A stretch of DNA of 54,248 nt from Geoalkalibacter sp. (lineage in GTDB: Bacteria; Desulfobacterota; Desulfuromonadia; Desulfuromonadales; Geoalkalibacteraceae). Location of the stretch: the NCBI RefSeq assembly GCF_030605225.1, contig NZ_JAUWAV010000029.1, positions 1 through 54,248 of the forward strand, in the 5' to 3' direction. The notes under the pieces were generated by a model that had not been told where the DNA came from, did not search any database, and worked only from the letters and a program-made list of their open reading frames with translations. Below, piece by piece: positions 43,673 to 51,768 of this stretch (the first letter of the stretch is position 1; the number at the start of each line of letters is the position of its first letter). The position numbers were made by a program, and so were the translations under genes.

Positions 43673-45136
43673 TTATTTTGGTTCCACAATTTCCAGCAGA
43701 TGTCCGGGTTTGACGTCGGTTTTGCGCACTTCGACGCCGCTCGGGAAACGCACCAGCACCTCATAGGCGCGGCCGCCGTCGAGGCCGAAATGGGCCAGGT
43801 TGGGTTCCTGGGCGCAAAAACCGGTGGCCGAGCGCATCTCGCGCATGGCGAGCAATTGACCCGAGGCCGGATCCAGAATTTTGACACGGGCGCCGTAGGC
43901 GTCGCGGTTGGACAGGGTGCCGGTCAGCTTGACCTTGAGCCAGGAGGCATCCTTGCGGGCATTCTTGAACAGACGGTTGGGCACGCCCCAGTTGACCACG
44001 TAGAGATCCAGGGCGCCGTCATTGTCGATGTCGGCAAAGGCCGTGCCCTTGGTGCGCACGGTTTCGCACTTGACCACCGGCACCTCATCGGCCCGGTTCA
44101 CCAGATTGCCCTGGCCGTCGTTGACATAGAGCTGATTGGCCAGTTTGCAGTCGCCCTCGTAGAGATCGAGCAGCCCGTCATGGTTGACGTCGCCGAAGCT
44201 CGGCCCCTTGCCCCAGCCCTCGCCGGCGCCCTTGAGCCGCTCGCTGGCGTCGCGGAAGGTGCCGTCGCCATTGTTCAAATAGAGCCGGTTGCCGCCAACG
44301 TAGTTGGAGACGAACAGATCGAGAGAGCCGTCATTGTCCACATCGGCGAAGGCCGCGCCCAGGCCCCAGTTGGGATCCTCGACACCGGCCTGGCGGGCAA
44401 CCTCGCGGAAGGTGCCGTCGCCGTTGTTGAGATAGAGGCGATTGGGCTCGCCCGCCGGATAGCGGCCGTTGACCACGTAGAGATCCTGCAGGCCGTCGTT
44501 GTTGACGTCGGCCCAGACTCCCATCCAACTCCAGCCGCGATCGCCCACCCCGGCCTGGTCGGTGACATCCGTGAAGGTGCCGTCGCCGTTGTTGCGAAAC
44601 AGCACGTTTTTCGCGCCGACGCCGTAATTGGCGCAGTAGATGTCAAGAAACCCGTCGTTGTCGAAATCCACGAAGGAGGCGCCGTAGGTGAAGGCGCGCA
44701 GGCCCACGCCGGCTTTTTCCGTGACGTCGGTGAAAGTGCCGTCGCAGTGCCCCTTGAAGAGACGGTTGGCTTCGATTTCATAATAGCCGCCCGTGGCCAG
44801 GTAGAGATCCACGCAGCCGTCGTTGTCGAAATCGCCGAACACGCTGCCCAGGGTGAAGCCGGGATGATCGAGGCCCGGGCCGGCCAGGTCGGTGAAATCC
44901 CGGAAGGTGCCGTCGCCGTTGTTGAGATAGAGCTTGTTGGCGCCGCCCTTGTTGGACACGTAGAGGTCGACGTAGCCGTCATTGTTGACGTCGGCGAAGG
45001 CCACGCCCTTGCCCAGGCCTTCGTCGGCCACGCCCGCGACCTCGGAAATATCGACGAACTCGACGGCGCCCGCCGCGCCCAGGCCCCCCATCAGCAGAAT
45101 GCCGACGACCGCTGCCTGCCAGAGCATCTTGATCAT
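43673..45136 (-). CDS. FG-GAP/VCBS repeat protein with UnbV-type C-terminus (CRTAC1-like)
   Basis: The 487-residue protein has a signal peptide (AAVVGILLMGGLGAAGA) and about seven integrin-like repeats with calcium-binding DxNNDGxxDL motifs (DVNNDGYVDLYV, DFDNDGCVDLYL, DFDNDGFLDIYC, DVNNDGLQDLYV). These form a beta-propeller. A C-terminal ASPIC/UnbV-type domain follows (WLKVKLTGTLSNRDAYGARV, GFCAQEPNLAHFGLD). It is exported and likely surface-bound in adhesion or scaffolding. The ATG at 45136 follows GGAG by nine bases and begins the signal peptide. It is divergent from the EB_dh-type heme gene, sharing a promoter region with it. Confidence 0.88.
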   Translation of the reverse strand: MIKMLWQAAVVGILLMGGLGAAGAVEFVDISEVAGVADEGLGKGVAFADVNNDGYVDLYVSNKGGANKLYLNNGDGTFRDFTDLAGPGLDHPGFTLGSVFGDFDNDGCVDLYLATGGYYEIEANRLFKGHCDGTFTDVTEKAGVGLRAFTYGASFVDFDNDGFLDIYCANYGVGAKNVLFRNNGDGTFTDVTDQAGVGDRGWSWMGVWADVNNDGLQDLYVVNGRYPAGEPNRLYLNNGDGTFREVARQAGVEDPNWGLGAAFADVDNDGSLDLFVSNYVGGNRLYLNNGDGTFRDASERLKGAGEGWGKGPSFGDVNHDGLLDLYEGDCKLANQLYVNDGQGNLVNRADEVPVVKCETVRTKGTAFADIDNDGALDLYVVNWGVPNRLFKNARKDASWLKVKLTGTLSNRDAYGARVKILDPASGQLLAMREMRSATGFCAQEPNLAHFGLDGGRAYEVLVRFPSGVEVRKTDVKPGHLLEIVEPK

Positions 45137-45482
45137 GAAATCACTCCTCGTTGATCGGAAAATCCCGCGAAAACACCGGAAAACCCGCCCGCGCCCGCCA
45201 TTTTGCCGCGCGCGACCCACCAAACTCCGGCCCCCTGCGTCATCCGCCCGCGCCCCAAATATAAGAGCCATGCGGACAAACCACCAGCCATTGACTTTCG
45301 ATCATGAAAATCTTGCAATATCTACACCCTTTTCGCGACCAAGGAAAGGAAAAGATTCGGCGCCGTGCCAGTCAAGATTCCGACACCTTGCGGCCGCGCC
45401 AAGGCCGTCGGCCCGGCGGCGGGGGTGGTATGGTCCTTGCTTTTACGGACAGAAGCAATTTTTTCGTGAAAAGGACAAAACC
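45137..45482. other. Divergent intergenic region between FG-GAP and EB_dh-type genes
   Basis: The 346 bases hold both upstream regions. A TTGACT at 45291-45296 is the best -35-like box but has no good partner. Close to the plus-strand start, TTGCTT (45437-45442) pairs with AAGCAA (45453-45458), followed by T6 at 45459-45464. This is a weak AT-rich hairpin that could act as an attenuator. No copy of the cytochrome palindrome and no supportable small gene were found. Confidence 0.5.
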
Positions 45483-46508
45483 TTGACCCGACTGGCCTGG
45501 TGGGCCGTCCTGGCCCTGCTCATGCTGCCGGCCTGGAGCGGCTGCCGCGAGATTCCCGCCGACCGCCTCTACGCCCTCAAGCTGGAAGCACCGCCCACTG
45601 ATGCCGACTGGGAGCGGGCCCTGCCGCGTCAGGTCGTCGTCAAGGGCGGGCGGCTGCACGAAATGCGCGGTCAGGTCGATCTGAGCCAGGATACGGTGCA
45701 TACGTCGACGCCTTCGTGCCATCATGGCGGCGCGCTGCCCGACCCCATCCGCGTGGACATGCGCGCCTTCTACACCGACAACGATCTCTATCTGCGCCTG
45801 TCCTGGGTCGACGCCACCCGCGACGACCGGCTGCGCCATTGGCGCTTTGACGGCGAGAGCTGGCACAACGAAGGCGGGCTGGAGGACGGGTTCGGCCTGC
45901 TGTGGGCGGATCGCGCGGAGTTTCCCCGCTTCACCTGCGCCCAGGCGTGCCACATCAAGGATTTCGCGGTGAGCGGCGCCGCCTTTCACGCCGGGCACCG
46001 CATGCGCCTCAAGGACCAAGGCCCCTGGCTCGATCTCTGGCACTGGCGCGCCGATCTCAGCGCCCGCCTGGGCTTTGCCGACGACCGGCGGCTCGACAGC
46101 GAAGGCATGCACCCCGATCAACCCGGCGAATTGTTTCGCGAAAATTCCCTGGCCGCCCTGCGCCCGGAGCTTGGCCTGGCGCCCTTCGCCCCCGGCGATC
46201 AACCCCAGCGCGACGGCGACAATCGACCGGCGACGGGCTTTCGCCCGCCGGGCAGCGGCGCTCCGGGCTATCTGGTGGATGCGCCGCGCGGCGGGCGCGC
46301 CGATGTGAGCGCCTGGAGCCGCCACGAGGCGGGGCGCTGGACGGTGATTCTGCGCCGCGCCCTCGACACCGGGGACCCGCACGATATCTTGTTTCAACCC
46401 GGCGACACGGAAGGCGTGGCCTTTGGATTGTCCATCATGGATCACACGCCCGTCGACCATTATGCCTCGACGCTGGAGGAAATTCTGGTGCTGCTGCCGG
46501 AGAAGTGA
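45483..46508 (+). CDS. Ethylbenzene-dehydrogenase-type heme-binding lipoprotein
   Basis: The 341-residue protein starts at TTG 45483 (AAGGA eight bases upstream), with a lipoprotein signal ending WSGC at Cys21. It resembles the ethylbenzene dehydrogenase/DMSO-reductase-type heme-binding domain: DMRAFYTDNDLYLRLSW at about 94-110, a DGFGLLWAD segment, and a C-terminal RWTVILRRALDT...GDTEGVAFGLSIMDH. CAQACH (Cys152, Cys156, His157) is a CX3CH motif, so a covalent heme is possible. A further SCHHGG lies near residue 80. It opens the plus-strand electron-transfer series and is presumably periplasmic. A non-covalent heme b is the alternative. Confidence 0.78.
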   Translation: MTRLAWWAVLALLMLPAWSGCREIPADRLYALKLEAPPTDADWERALPRQVVVKGGRLHEMRGQVDLSQDTVHTSTPSCHHGGALPDPIRVDMRAFYTDNDLYLRLSWVDATRDDRLRHWRFDGESWHNEGGLEDGFGLLWADRAEFPRFTCAQACHIKDFAVSGAAFHAGHRMRLKDQGPWLDLWHWRADLSARLGFADDRRLDSEGMHPDQPGELFRENSLAALRPELGLAPFAPGDQPQRDGDNRPATGFRPPGSGAPGYLVDAPRGGRADVSAWSRHEAGRWTVILRRALDTGDPHDILFQPGDTEGVAFGLSIMDHTPVDHYASTLEEILVLLPEK

Positions 46509-46602
46509 CCCGTCAGGTTTCACGCTGAGAGGGCAAAGCCATGCCCCGGAGAAAGACAAGGGTATTGATTCTTTCACACAACTCGAACCCCGGATTGACG
46601 CC

Positions 46603-47343
46603 ATGTCCAGACTTTCGCTCCTGATTGTCCTGAGCTTCGCCCTGCTGGTGGGCGGCTGCTCCGAAAACTCCCCGCCGCCAAGGGCGGACGGCCTGACGCG
46701 CATCGACGCGCAGGTGCTCGCCCCCCTGGAGGGCGCCTATCTCTATGTGTATCGTCCGGGCATGGATCTCTACGGCCCGGCCTTCGCCGTCTCCCCCGCC
46801 TCGGGGCCGGACGGGCGCTTCGAGTTGAGCCTGCCCGAGGGCGATTACCTGGCCGTGGTGCGCAAGCGCCAGAACGGCGAGGCGTCTGGGCCGGTGGTGG
46901 CGGGCGATCACCGCGGCGAGATGCTGCCCCTCAAGGTGCGCGGCGGCCAGATCAGCCTCAAGCTTGAGGCGTCGGTGAAAATCGGTGACGAGCGCCGCCT
47001 GAGCGATGCCCGGGAACCGGGCCGCACCGCCCTGGGCGGCCGGATTCTCGACAGCGAGGGCCGCCCCGTGGAAGGAGCGCGGGTGCATGTCTATGATCAT
47101 GTGCAGATGTCCGAGCGGCCCAAGTACGTCTCGGAAAAAACCGGCCCCGACGGCCGCTACCTGATCCATCTGCCCGAAGGCGGCACCTACTATCTGGCCG
47201 CGCGCGACAAGTTCGGCGGACCGCCGCGCCTCGGCGACCTCTACGGCCGCTACGACCAGGGCACCATCGAGCCCTCGGCGGTGGTGCTGGAGGACGGCCA
47301 GTTGCTCGACGACGTCAACATCACGGTGACCAAGGTCTGGTGA
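46603..47343 (+). CDS. Transthyretin/carboxypeptidase-regulatory-like lipoprotein 4
   Basis: The 246-residue protein has a lipoprotein signal ending LLVGGC at Cys19 and two carboxypeptidase-regulatory-like repeats. The first has LEGAYLYVYRPGMDLYGP and LPEGDYLAVVRKRQNG; the second has LGGRILDSEGRPVEGARV and LPEGGTYYLAARDKFGGP. It is clearly related to the three transthyretin-like proteins on the other strand, for example in the EGGTYY-AR-FGGP ending of the last domain. The ATG at 46603 has no strong ribosome site. Its stop overlaps the HEAT gene start (TGATG), so these are cotranslated. An outer-membrane or periplasmic scaffold is likely. Confidence 0.82.
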   Translation: MSRLSLLIVLSFALLVGGCSENSPPPRADGLTRIDAQVLAPLEGAYLYVYRPGMDLYGPAFAVSPASGPDGRFELSLPEGDYLAVVRKRQNGEASGPVVAGDHRGEMLPLKVRGGQISLKLEASVKIGDERRLSDAREPGRTALGGRILDSEGRPVEGARVHVYDHVQMSERPKYVSEKTGPDGRYLIHLPEGGTYYLAARDKFGGPPRLGDLYGRYDQGTIEPSAVVLEDGQLLDDVNITVTKVW

Positions 47344-48242
47344 TGAAACTACGGCGCGTTGTTCTGATCCTCGCCCTGTTGCTCGCGACGAGCGGCTGCA
47401 ACCCGGGCGGCTCCCTCGATCTGCCCGGCCTCGAGGGCCGGGCGCGCGGCGGCGACCCGGCGGCCCTGGACAAGCTGGTCGGCCTGCTCGGCGATCCGGC
47501 CCTGGCTGATCGCATCTACCCGGTGCTGCTCGATCTCGGCAGCCCGGCCGCGCCCGCGCTGCTGGCGCGGGTCGGGAGCCGCGACGCCCGGGAGCGCGAA
47601 TACGTGATCGCCGCCCTGGGCACCCTGCGCGTCGGCGCGGCGGTGGCGCCCATCGCCGCGGTGCTTGCCGACAAAAGTCTGGAGCGGCGCTACGTCGCGG
47701 CCCGCGCCCTCGGCGAACTCGGCGATCCGGCCGGGGTGCCGGCGCTGATCGGGGCCCTCGACGACGACAACGCCGAGGTGCGCCGCACCGCCACGCGCGC
47801 TTTGGCGCGCATCCACCGCGCCGCCGTCGAACCCCTCATCGCCGCCCTACCCGAGGCCCCGCCGCGCGCCGCCTCGGGCATGATCCGCGCCCTGGGCGAT
47901 ATCGGCGACCGCCGCGCCCTCGATGCCCTGCTCGCTCAGGCCGAGGGTCCGTGCCGCGCCGAAGCCCTGCTCGCCCTGGGACGGCTGCGCGACCCGCGGG
48001 CCGAGGCGACGCTGATCGCCGGGCTCGCCGATGCCGAATGGCAGGTGCGCATGAACGCCGCCATGGCCCTGGGCCCCGTGGGCAGCCCGCGGGCGGCCGA
48101 GGCCCTGCGGGCCAACCTGGACGACGAGGTGACGGTGGTGCGGGAATGGGCGGCGCGCAGCCTGGAGACCCTGACCGGCATGCCGCAGCTGTATCGCAAC
48201 GGGCGGGGGGACCTGGTGGCGCCGGAGAATCTGTATCGCTAG
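47343..48242 (+). CDS. HEAT-repeat lipoprotein
   Basis: The 299-residue protein has a lipoprotein signal ending LATSGC at Cys19 and a solenoid of about seven HEAT/PBS-lyase-like repeats. Their pattern is seen in RRYVAARALGELGDPAGVPALIGAL, VRRTATRALARIHRAAVEPLI and VRMNAAMALGPVGSPRAAEAL. HEAT solenoids hold protein complexes together. It starts at ATG 47343, overlapping the previous stop. The NapH-like gene begins 40 bases downstream after a 9-bp tandem repeat. It probably organises exported electron-transfer parts; this is inference from context. Confidence 0.85.
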   Translation: MKLRRVVLILALLLATSGCNPGGSLDLPGLEGRARGGDPAALDKLVGLLGDPALADRIYPVLLDLGSPAAPALLARVGSRDAREREYVIAALGTLRVGAAVAPIAAVLADKSLERRYVAARALGELGDPAGVPALIGALDDDNAEVRRTATRALARIHRAAVEPLIAALPEAPPRAASGMIRALGDIGDRRALDALLAQAEGPCRAEALLALGRLRDPRAEATLIAGLADAEWQVRMNAAMALGPVGSPRAAEALRANLDDEVTVVREWAARSLETLTGMPQLYRNGRGDLVAPENLYR

Positions 48243-48244
48243 GG

Positions 48245-48280
48245 GTGGATGACGTGGACTTTGTGGACGGAGTGGACGGC
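48245..48280. repeat. GTGGACnnn tandem repeat before the NapH-like gene
   Basis: Four 9-bp units (GTGGATGAC, GTGGACTTT, GTGGACGGA, GTGGACGGC) fill the space between the HEAT stop and the GTG start at 48283. The same repeat type begins the 39978 gene. One unit contains the GGAG that may serve as ribosome site. Confidence 0.82.
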
Positions 48281-48282
48281 TG

Positions 48283-49779
48283 GTGAAGGATGTTTTTCAG
48301 ATACCGCTGCTGGGGCGGGTGCTAAGGGCCGGGTGGTTCTGGCTGGGGTTGCGGCTGGGGTGCCTGGCGGTGCTGCTCGTCATGATCGCGGCGGGCTGGC
48401 ATTATCACGACATCCCCGGGGTGCGGGTGCCCGATCCGCTCATGTACACCAACCTGGCCACGCACCTGTTCTGGGTGTGGTGGATCATGGGGGTGGTGTT
48501 CGTGGCGCTGTTCTTCGGTCGGCTGTGGTGCGCCGTCTGCCCCCTGGGCTGGCTCAACGGGCTCGTCACGCGCTTTGGCTTCAACCGCCCCCTGCCCGCC
48601 TGGCTGAACAACTTCATTCCCGTGACCCTGGCCCTGCTCGGGGTGCAGCTGGCCGTGTACTTTCTCGCCATCCACCGCCATCCCGATCTGACCGCGCGCC
48701 TGCTGGCGCTGATGCTGGTGCTGGCGGCGGCCTGCGGCCTGGTGCTGCGCGGCCACGCCTTCTGCCGCCTGCTGTGTCCGGCGGGGGCGGTGTTCGGCCT
48801 CTATGCGCGCCTTGCCCCCTGGCAGTTGCGCGTCACCCGCCGGGAGACCTGCGCGGCCTGCACCGATCAGGCCTGCGTGGCCGGCGGCCGTCAGTGGCGA
48901 CGCCTGGCCCTGGGGCCGGCGGTGCTCTACTGGCACGGGCGGCGCAAGGACTGCCCCGTGGATCTGGTGCCCGCCCAGCTTGAGGACAGCGCGGCCTGCA
49001 CCCTGTGCCTGCACTGCGCGCGCAACTGCGGCAACGGCAATATCCGGATGGGAGCGCGCCCCTGGCTGGGCGATTTCGGCAACAGCCGCCTCGCGCCCTC
49101 CGAGAGCTTGTTTTTCCTGGTGCTGCTCGGACTTTTGACCGTCAACTTCACCAAGGTCTATCCCGACCTGCGCCATCTGCTCTGGGCGCCGCCCGAACAG
49201 CTGGCGGCGCTGCTCGGCTGGCAGAGCGCCGGCTATTATCTGCTCGCCGCGCCCTGGGCGGCGCTGCTCCTGCCGCTGCTGCTTTTGCTGCCGGGTTCCC
49301 TGGTGTGGCGGCTGAGCGAACTGCATTTGAGCAGCGCACCGCCGCCGCACGAGGGCGAGTCGCCCGCGCCGCCCGAGGCGCCCGGCTTCTGGCAGCGTCT
49401 CGGCCATCTGGCCCTGCCCCTGGTGCCGCTGCTGCTTTGCGTGCATGTGATTCTCGCCCTGGTCAAGATCAACGCCAAGGGCGCCTTTCTGCCCTTTGCC
49501 CTGCGCGACCCGAGCGGCGTCAAGAGCTATCTGGCCATGAGCGTCATGCATACGGTGCCCGCGCCCGGCCTGTTTCTGTCCCTCGACGCCCTCAAATGGC
49601 TGGTGCTGGGCCTGCTCGTGCTGGGCCTGGCCGCGGGCGCCCGGAGCATTCGCCCGTGCCTGGCCGACCTGCCCGCCGCCGCCTCGCGGCGCGGCTTTGT
49701 CCTGGCCGTGCTGACCAGCCTGGTGCTGCTGGGCGGGCTGTACGGCGCCACCCTGATCCGTTGGCTATTCATTCGGTGA
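48283..49779 (+). CDS. NapH-like polytopic 4Fe-4S membrane protein
   Basis: The 498-residue protein has about nine membrane helices. The CAVCPLGW and CRLLCPAG motifs follow helices 2 and 4, as in the NapH/CcoG/NosR group. Two cysteine clusters lie between (CAACTDQAC and CTLCLHCARNCGNG), enough for [4Fe-4S] clusters. Related proteins oxidise quinols or pass electrons through the inner membrane to periplasmic cytochromes. It is the only polytopic redox protein in the island and a good candidate for its entry point. The start is GTG 48283, within reach of a GGAG in the upstream repeat. The TPR-type lipoprotein gene starts five bases after its stop. Confidence 0.85.
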   Translation: MKDVFQIPLLGRVLRAGWFWLGLRLGCLAVLLVMIAAGWHYHDIPGVRVPDPLMYTNLATHLFWVWWIMGVVFVALFFGRLWCAVCPLGWLNGLVTRFGFNRPLPAWLNNFIPVTLALLGVQLAVYFLAIHRHPDLTARLLALMLVLAAACGLVLRGHAFCRLLCPAGAVFGLYARLAPWQLRVTRRETCAACTDQACVAGGRQWRRLALGPAVLYWHGRRKDCPVDLVPAQLEDSAACTLCLHCARNCGNGNIRMGARPWLGDFGNSRLAPSESLFFLVLLGLLTVNFTKVYPDLRHLLWAPPEQLAALLGWQSAGYYLLAAPWAALLLPLLLLLPGSLVWRLSELHLSSAPPPHEGESPAPPEAPGFWQRLGHLALPLVPLLLCVHVILALVKINAKGAFLPFALRDPSGVKSYLAMSVMHTVPAPGLFLSLDALKWLVLGLLVLGLAAGARSIRPCLADLPAAASRRGFVLAVLTSLVLLGGLYGATLIRWLFIR

Positions 49780-49784
49780 TCCCC

Positions 49785-51101
49785 ATGCGCTTGCTCGTTC
49801 TTGCCCTGCTCATGCCGGCTCTGTTCGTCGCGGCCTGCCGCCCCGGCGGCGAATCCGCCCCGCCCGCCGGCGAGGCGCCCCGCGAGGAGGCTCCCGCCAC
49901 GCCTAGAACCCTGTACCAGGATCCGGCCGTCGCGCCCGAGGATCTGACCGAATTCGCCAGTCTCGCCCTGCCCGCCTGGCGCATCCTGGCGTCCGAGCAG
50001 CCGACCCTGGTGCTGCTCTCCCAGGACCCCTTGCTTTTCCTGATTCCCGACAGCCTGCGGAACCAGGCGCGCGAGCTGGCGCTCCGGGGTTCGCGTCAGG
50101 AGCTGAGCGACCATGGCGCGCCGGATCGCCCCGAACCCTATCTGCTGCCCGTGCAGACCCTGCGCGCCGCCCTGGACGCCGGGCTGTTCGCCCGGGTGCT
50201 CTGGGTGCTGCCCGTGACCGAGGGCCCCGAGCGCCTGGATGTCGAGCTGTTCCGTCAGCAACTGCTTTATGCCGGGCAGGTCAGCGAGGAGGAAGCCGCC
50301 ACCGTGGAAGCGCAGGACAACGGCTTTCGCCTGCGGATCGCCGGCATCCCCATTGATGTCGCGGTGCCCAGCGCCCTGCCCGAGATCGACGGACCGGTGG
50401 TGCTGCACGTCGATCTAAGCCACTTCCAGAATCTCTACCGCAACGAGGTTAAAACCCCGGTGTTCGAGCTCATGCGCCAAGCGCTGAGCGATCTCTACGG
50501 GCGCGGTTGGGATGTTCGCGCCGCCACCCATTCCCTCGGCCAGGCCGAGGGCCGGGTGACCACCGACATGCGCTTTCTCGGCCACCGCCTGACGCGGATT
50601 CTCGCCGACCCCGCCATGCTGGAGCGCCCCTTGCCGCCGTTGTGGCAGGAACAGGCCGAAATCATCTATCTGGCCACCTTTCTCGAAATGGACAAGGTGC
50701 TGGAAAAGGCCGCGCATTTGGCCATGCGCGCCCCCCAGGACGCACCGGCCCACTTCGAGCTGTACCGCGCCCTGCGCGCGCGCCGCGCCGGCACCGAGGC
50801 CCTGGCCGCCTTGGCGCGCGCCGTGGCCCTGGATCCGGGCTACGCCGCGGAGTATCTCAATCTCGCCGCCCTGGCGCGCGGTCGCGAGCTGCCCGAGCAG
50901 GAGTTGGAGATGCTCGAAATCGCCAAGGGTCTTGATCCCGCCAATCCCTTCGTGGGCCTGCGCATCGCCGAACTCCAGATTGAGCTGGGCGCGCCCGAGC
51001 AGGCCCGCCGGCACCTGGACGAACTCAGCCGCCTGCCCTGGTCGCCGGTTTATTTTCCCGATGTGCCCGAGTTGATCGAATCCATGAAGCAAAACCTCTG
51101 A
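49785..51101 (+). CDS. TPR-like lipoprotein, paralog of the 26500 gene
   Basis: The 438-residue protein has a lipoprotein signal ending LFVAAC at Cys18 and an alanine/proline-rich spacer. Its middle domain contains GPVVLHVDLSHFQNLYRNEVKTP. The C-terminal helical repeats include VALDPGYAAEYLNLAALA and AKGLDPANPFVGLRI, ending with LSRLPWSPVYFPD. These landmarks are shared with the 26500-27801 protein in the same order. The ATG at 49785 is five bases after the NapH-like stop, so it is cotranscribed. The role is unknown; its presence next to both a giant cytochrome and the membrane redox protein suggests an export or assembly task (inference). Confidence 0.82.
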   Translation: MRLLVLALLMPALFVAACRPGGESAPPAGEAPREEAPATPRTLYQDPAVAPEDLTEFASLALPAWRILASEQPTLVLLSQDPLLFLIPDSLRNQARELALRGSRQELSDHGAPDRPEPYLLPVQTLRAALDAGLFARVLWVLPVTEGPERLDVELFRQQLLYAGQVSEEEAATVEAQDNGFRLRIAGIPIDVAVPSALPEIDGPVVLHVDLSHFQNLYRNEVKTPVFELMRQALSDLYGRGWDVRAATHSLGQAEGRVTTDMRFLGHRLTRILADPAMLERPLPPLWQEQAEIIYLATFLEMDKVLEKAAHLAMRAPQDAPAHFELYRALRARRAGTEALAALARAVALDPGYAAEYLNLAALARGRELPEQELEMLEIAKGLDPANPFVGLRIAELQIELGAPEQARRHLDELSRLPWSPVYFPDVPELIESMKQNL

Positions 51102-51121
51102 GATCCCTGAAGGAGACTGTC

Positions 51122-51619
51122 ATGATCCGTTTATTCCTGCTGCTTTCCACCCTGGCGTTGCTGACCACCGCTTGCAGCCGCGAGGAGCAGCCCGCGCCGC
51201 AACCGACGCCGACGTCCCCGGCGGCGCAGGAAGCTCCGGCGGCCGCGCCGATTGCGCCCGGCCCCATCGTGACCAACGACCCCGAAGCCTTGAGCGACAT
51301 GGGCGCGCGCTACTATCGGCGCGGCTGCGCCCAGTGCCACGACGAGGGCGTGGGCGGCGCGCCGCGCCTGGGCGATGTTGAGGCCTGGCGGCCGCGCCTG
51401 GACAAGGGCCTGCACAAGCTGGTGGAAAACGCCATCAACGGCTTTCAGGGCGAAAGCGGCCTGATGCCCGCGCGCGGCGGCAATCCGCAGATGCGCGCCG
51501 AGGCCGTGTCCATGGCGGTGCGCTTCATGGCGGAGGTGAGCCGGGCCGAGGACGAGGAGTCGGCCGAGGACGAATGGGACGAAGAGGACCTCGGAGACGA
51601 GGAGGGTGAAGAGCGCTAG
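51122..51619 (+). CDS. Monoheme cytochrome c lipoprotein
   Basis: The 165-residue protein has a lipoprotein signal ending LLTTAC at Cys18 and a Pro/Ala spacer (about 24-50). A class I cytochrome c domain has CAQCH at 69-73 and a candidate Met115 ligand in GLMPARGG. An acidic tail (EDEESAEDEWDEEDLGDEEGEE) ends the protein and could dock positively charged partners. It is the last gene of the plus-strand series, 20 bases after the TPR-type gene, with GAAGGAGA before the ATG. A periplasmic electron shuttle is the likely role. Confidence 0.9.
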   Translation: MIRLFLLLSTLALLTTACSREEQPAPQPTPTSPAAQEAPAAAPIAPGPIVTNDPEALSDMGARYYRRGCAQCHDEGVGGAPRLGDVEAWRPRLDKGLHKLVENAINGFQGESGLMPARGGNPQMRAEAVSMAVRFMAEVSRAEDEESAEDEWDEEDLGDEEGEER

Positions 51620-51710
51620 GCGCGAAACTCCCACAAAATGAGGGAGCTGCCTGCAATTCGTGGAAATTCTTACCTTATCCGCCATTTTCGGTCCTGGTTT
51701 TGCAGGATCT

Positions 51711-51760
51711 CCGGGGCATATGGGATGGACACCCTTGCCGTGCCTCTTTTTATGCCCCGG
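51711..51760 (+). promoter_or_regulatory. Perfect inverted repeat overlapping a ribosome site
   Basis: CCGGGGCATA (51711-51720) and TATGCCCCGG (51751-51760) form a perfect 10-bp inverted repeat around a 30-base loop. The right arm shares its last two G bases with the GGAG that precedes the ATG at 51769, so folding could affect translation, or the site could be an operator. Confidence 0.5.
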
Positions 51761-51768
51761 AGCCCTTC

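Noticed and set aside
43539-43673. Longer N-terminus for the spermidine-synthase-like protein
   Set aside because: The extension is translated from the repeat and the terminator and would place about 45 polar residues before the first membrane helix.
46530-46560. GGCAAAGCC-like stretch suggestive of a GEMM (cyclic dinucleotide) riboswitch
   Set aside because: Only one of the conserved blocks is present; the first GGGCAAACC-GAAA arm and the GG-C-TA block are missing, so it does not meet the consensus.
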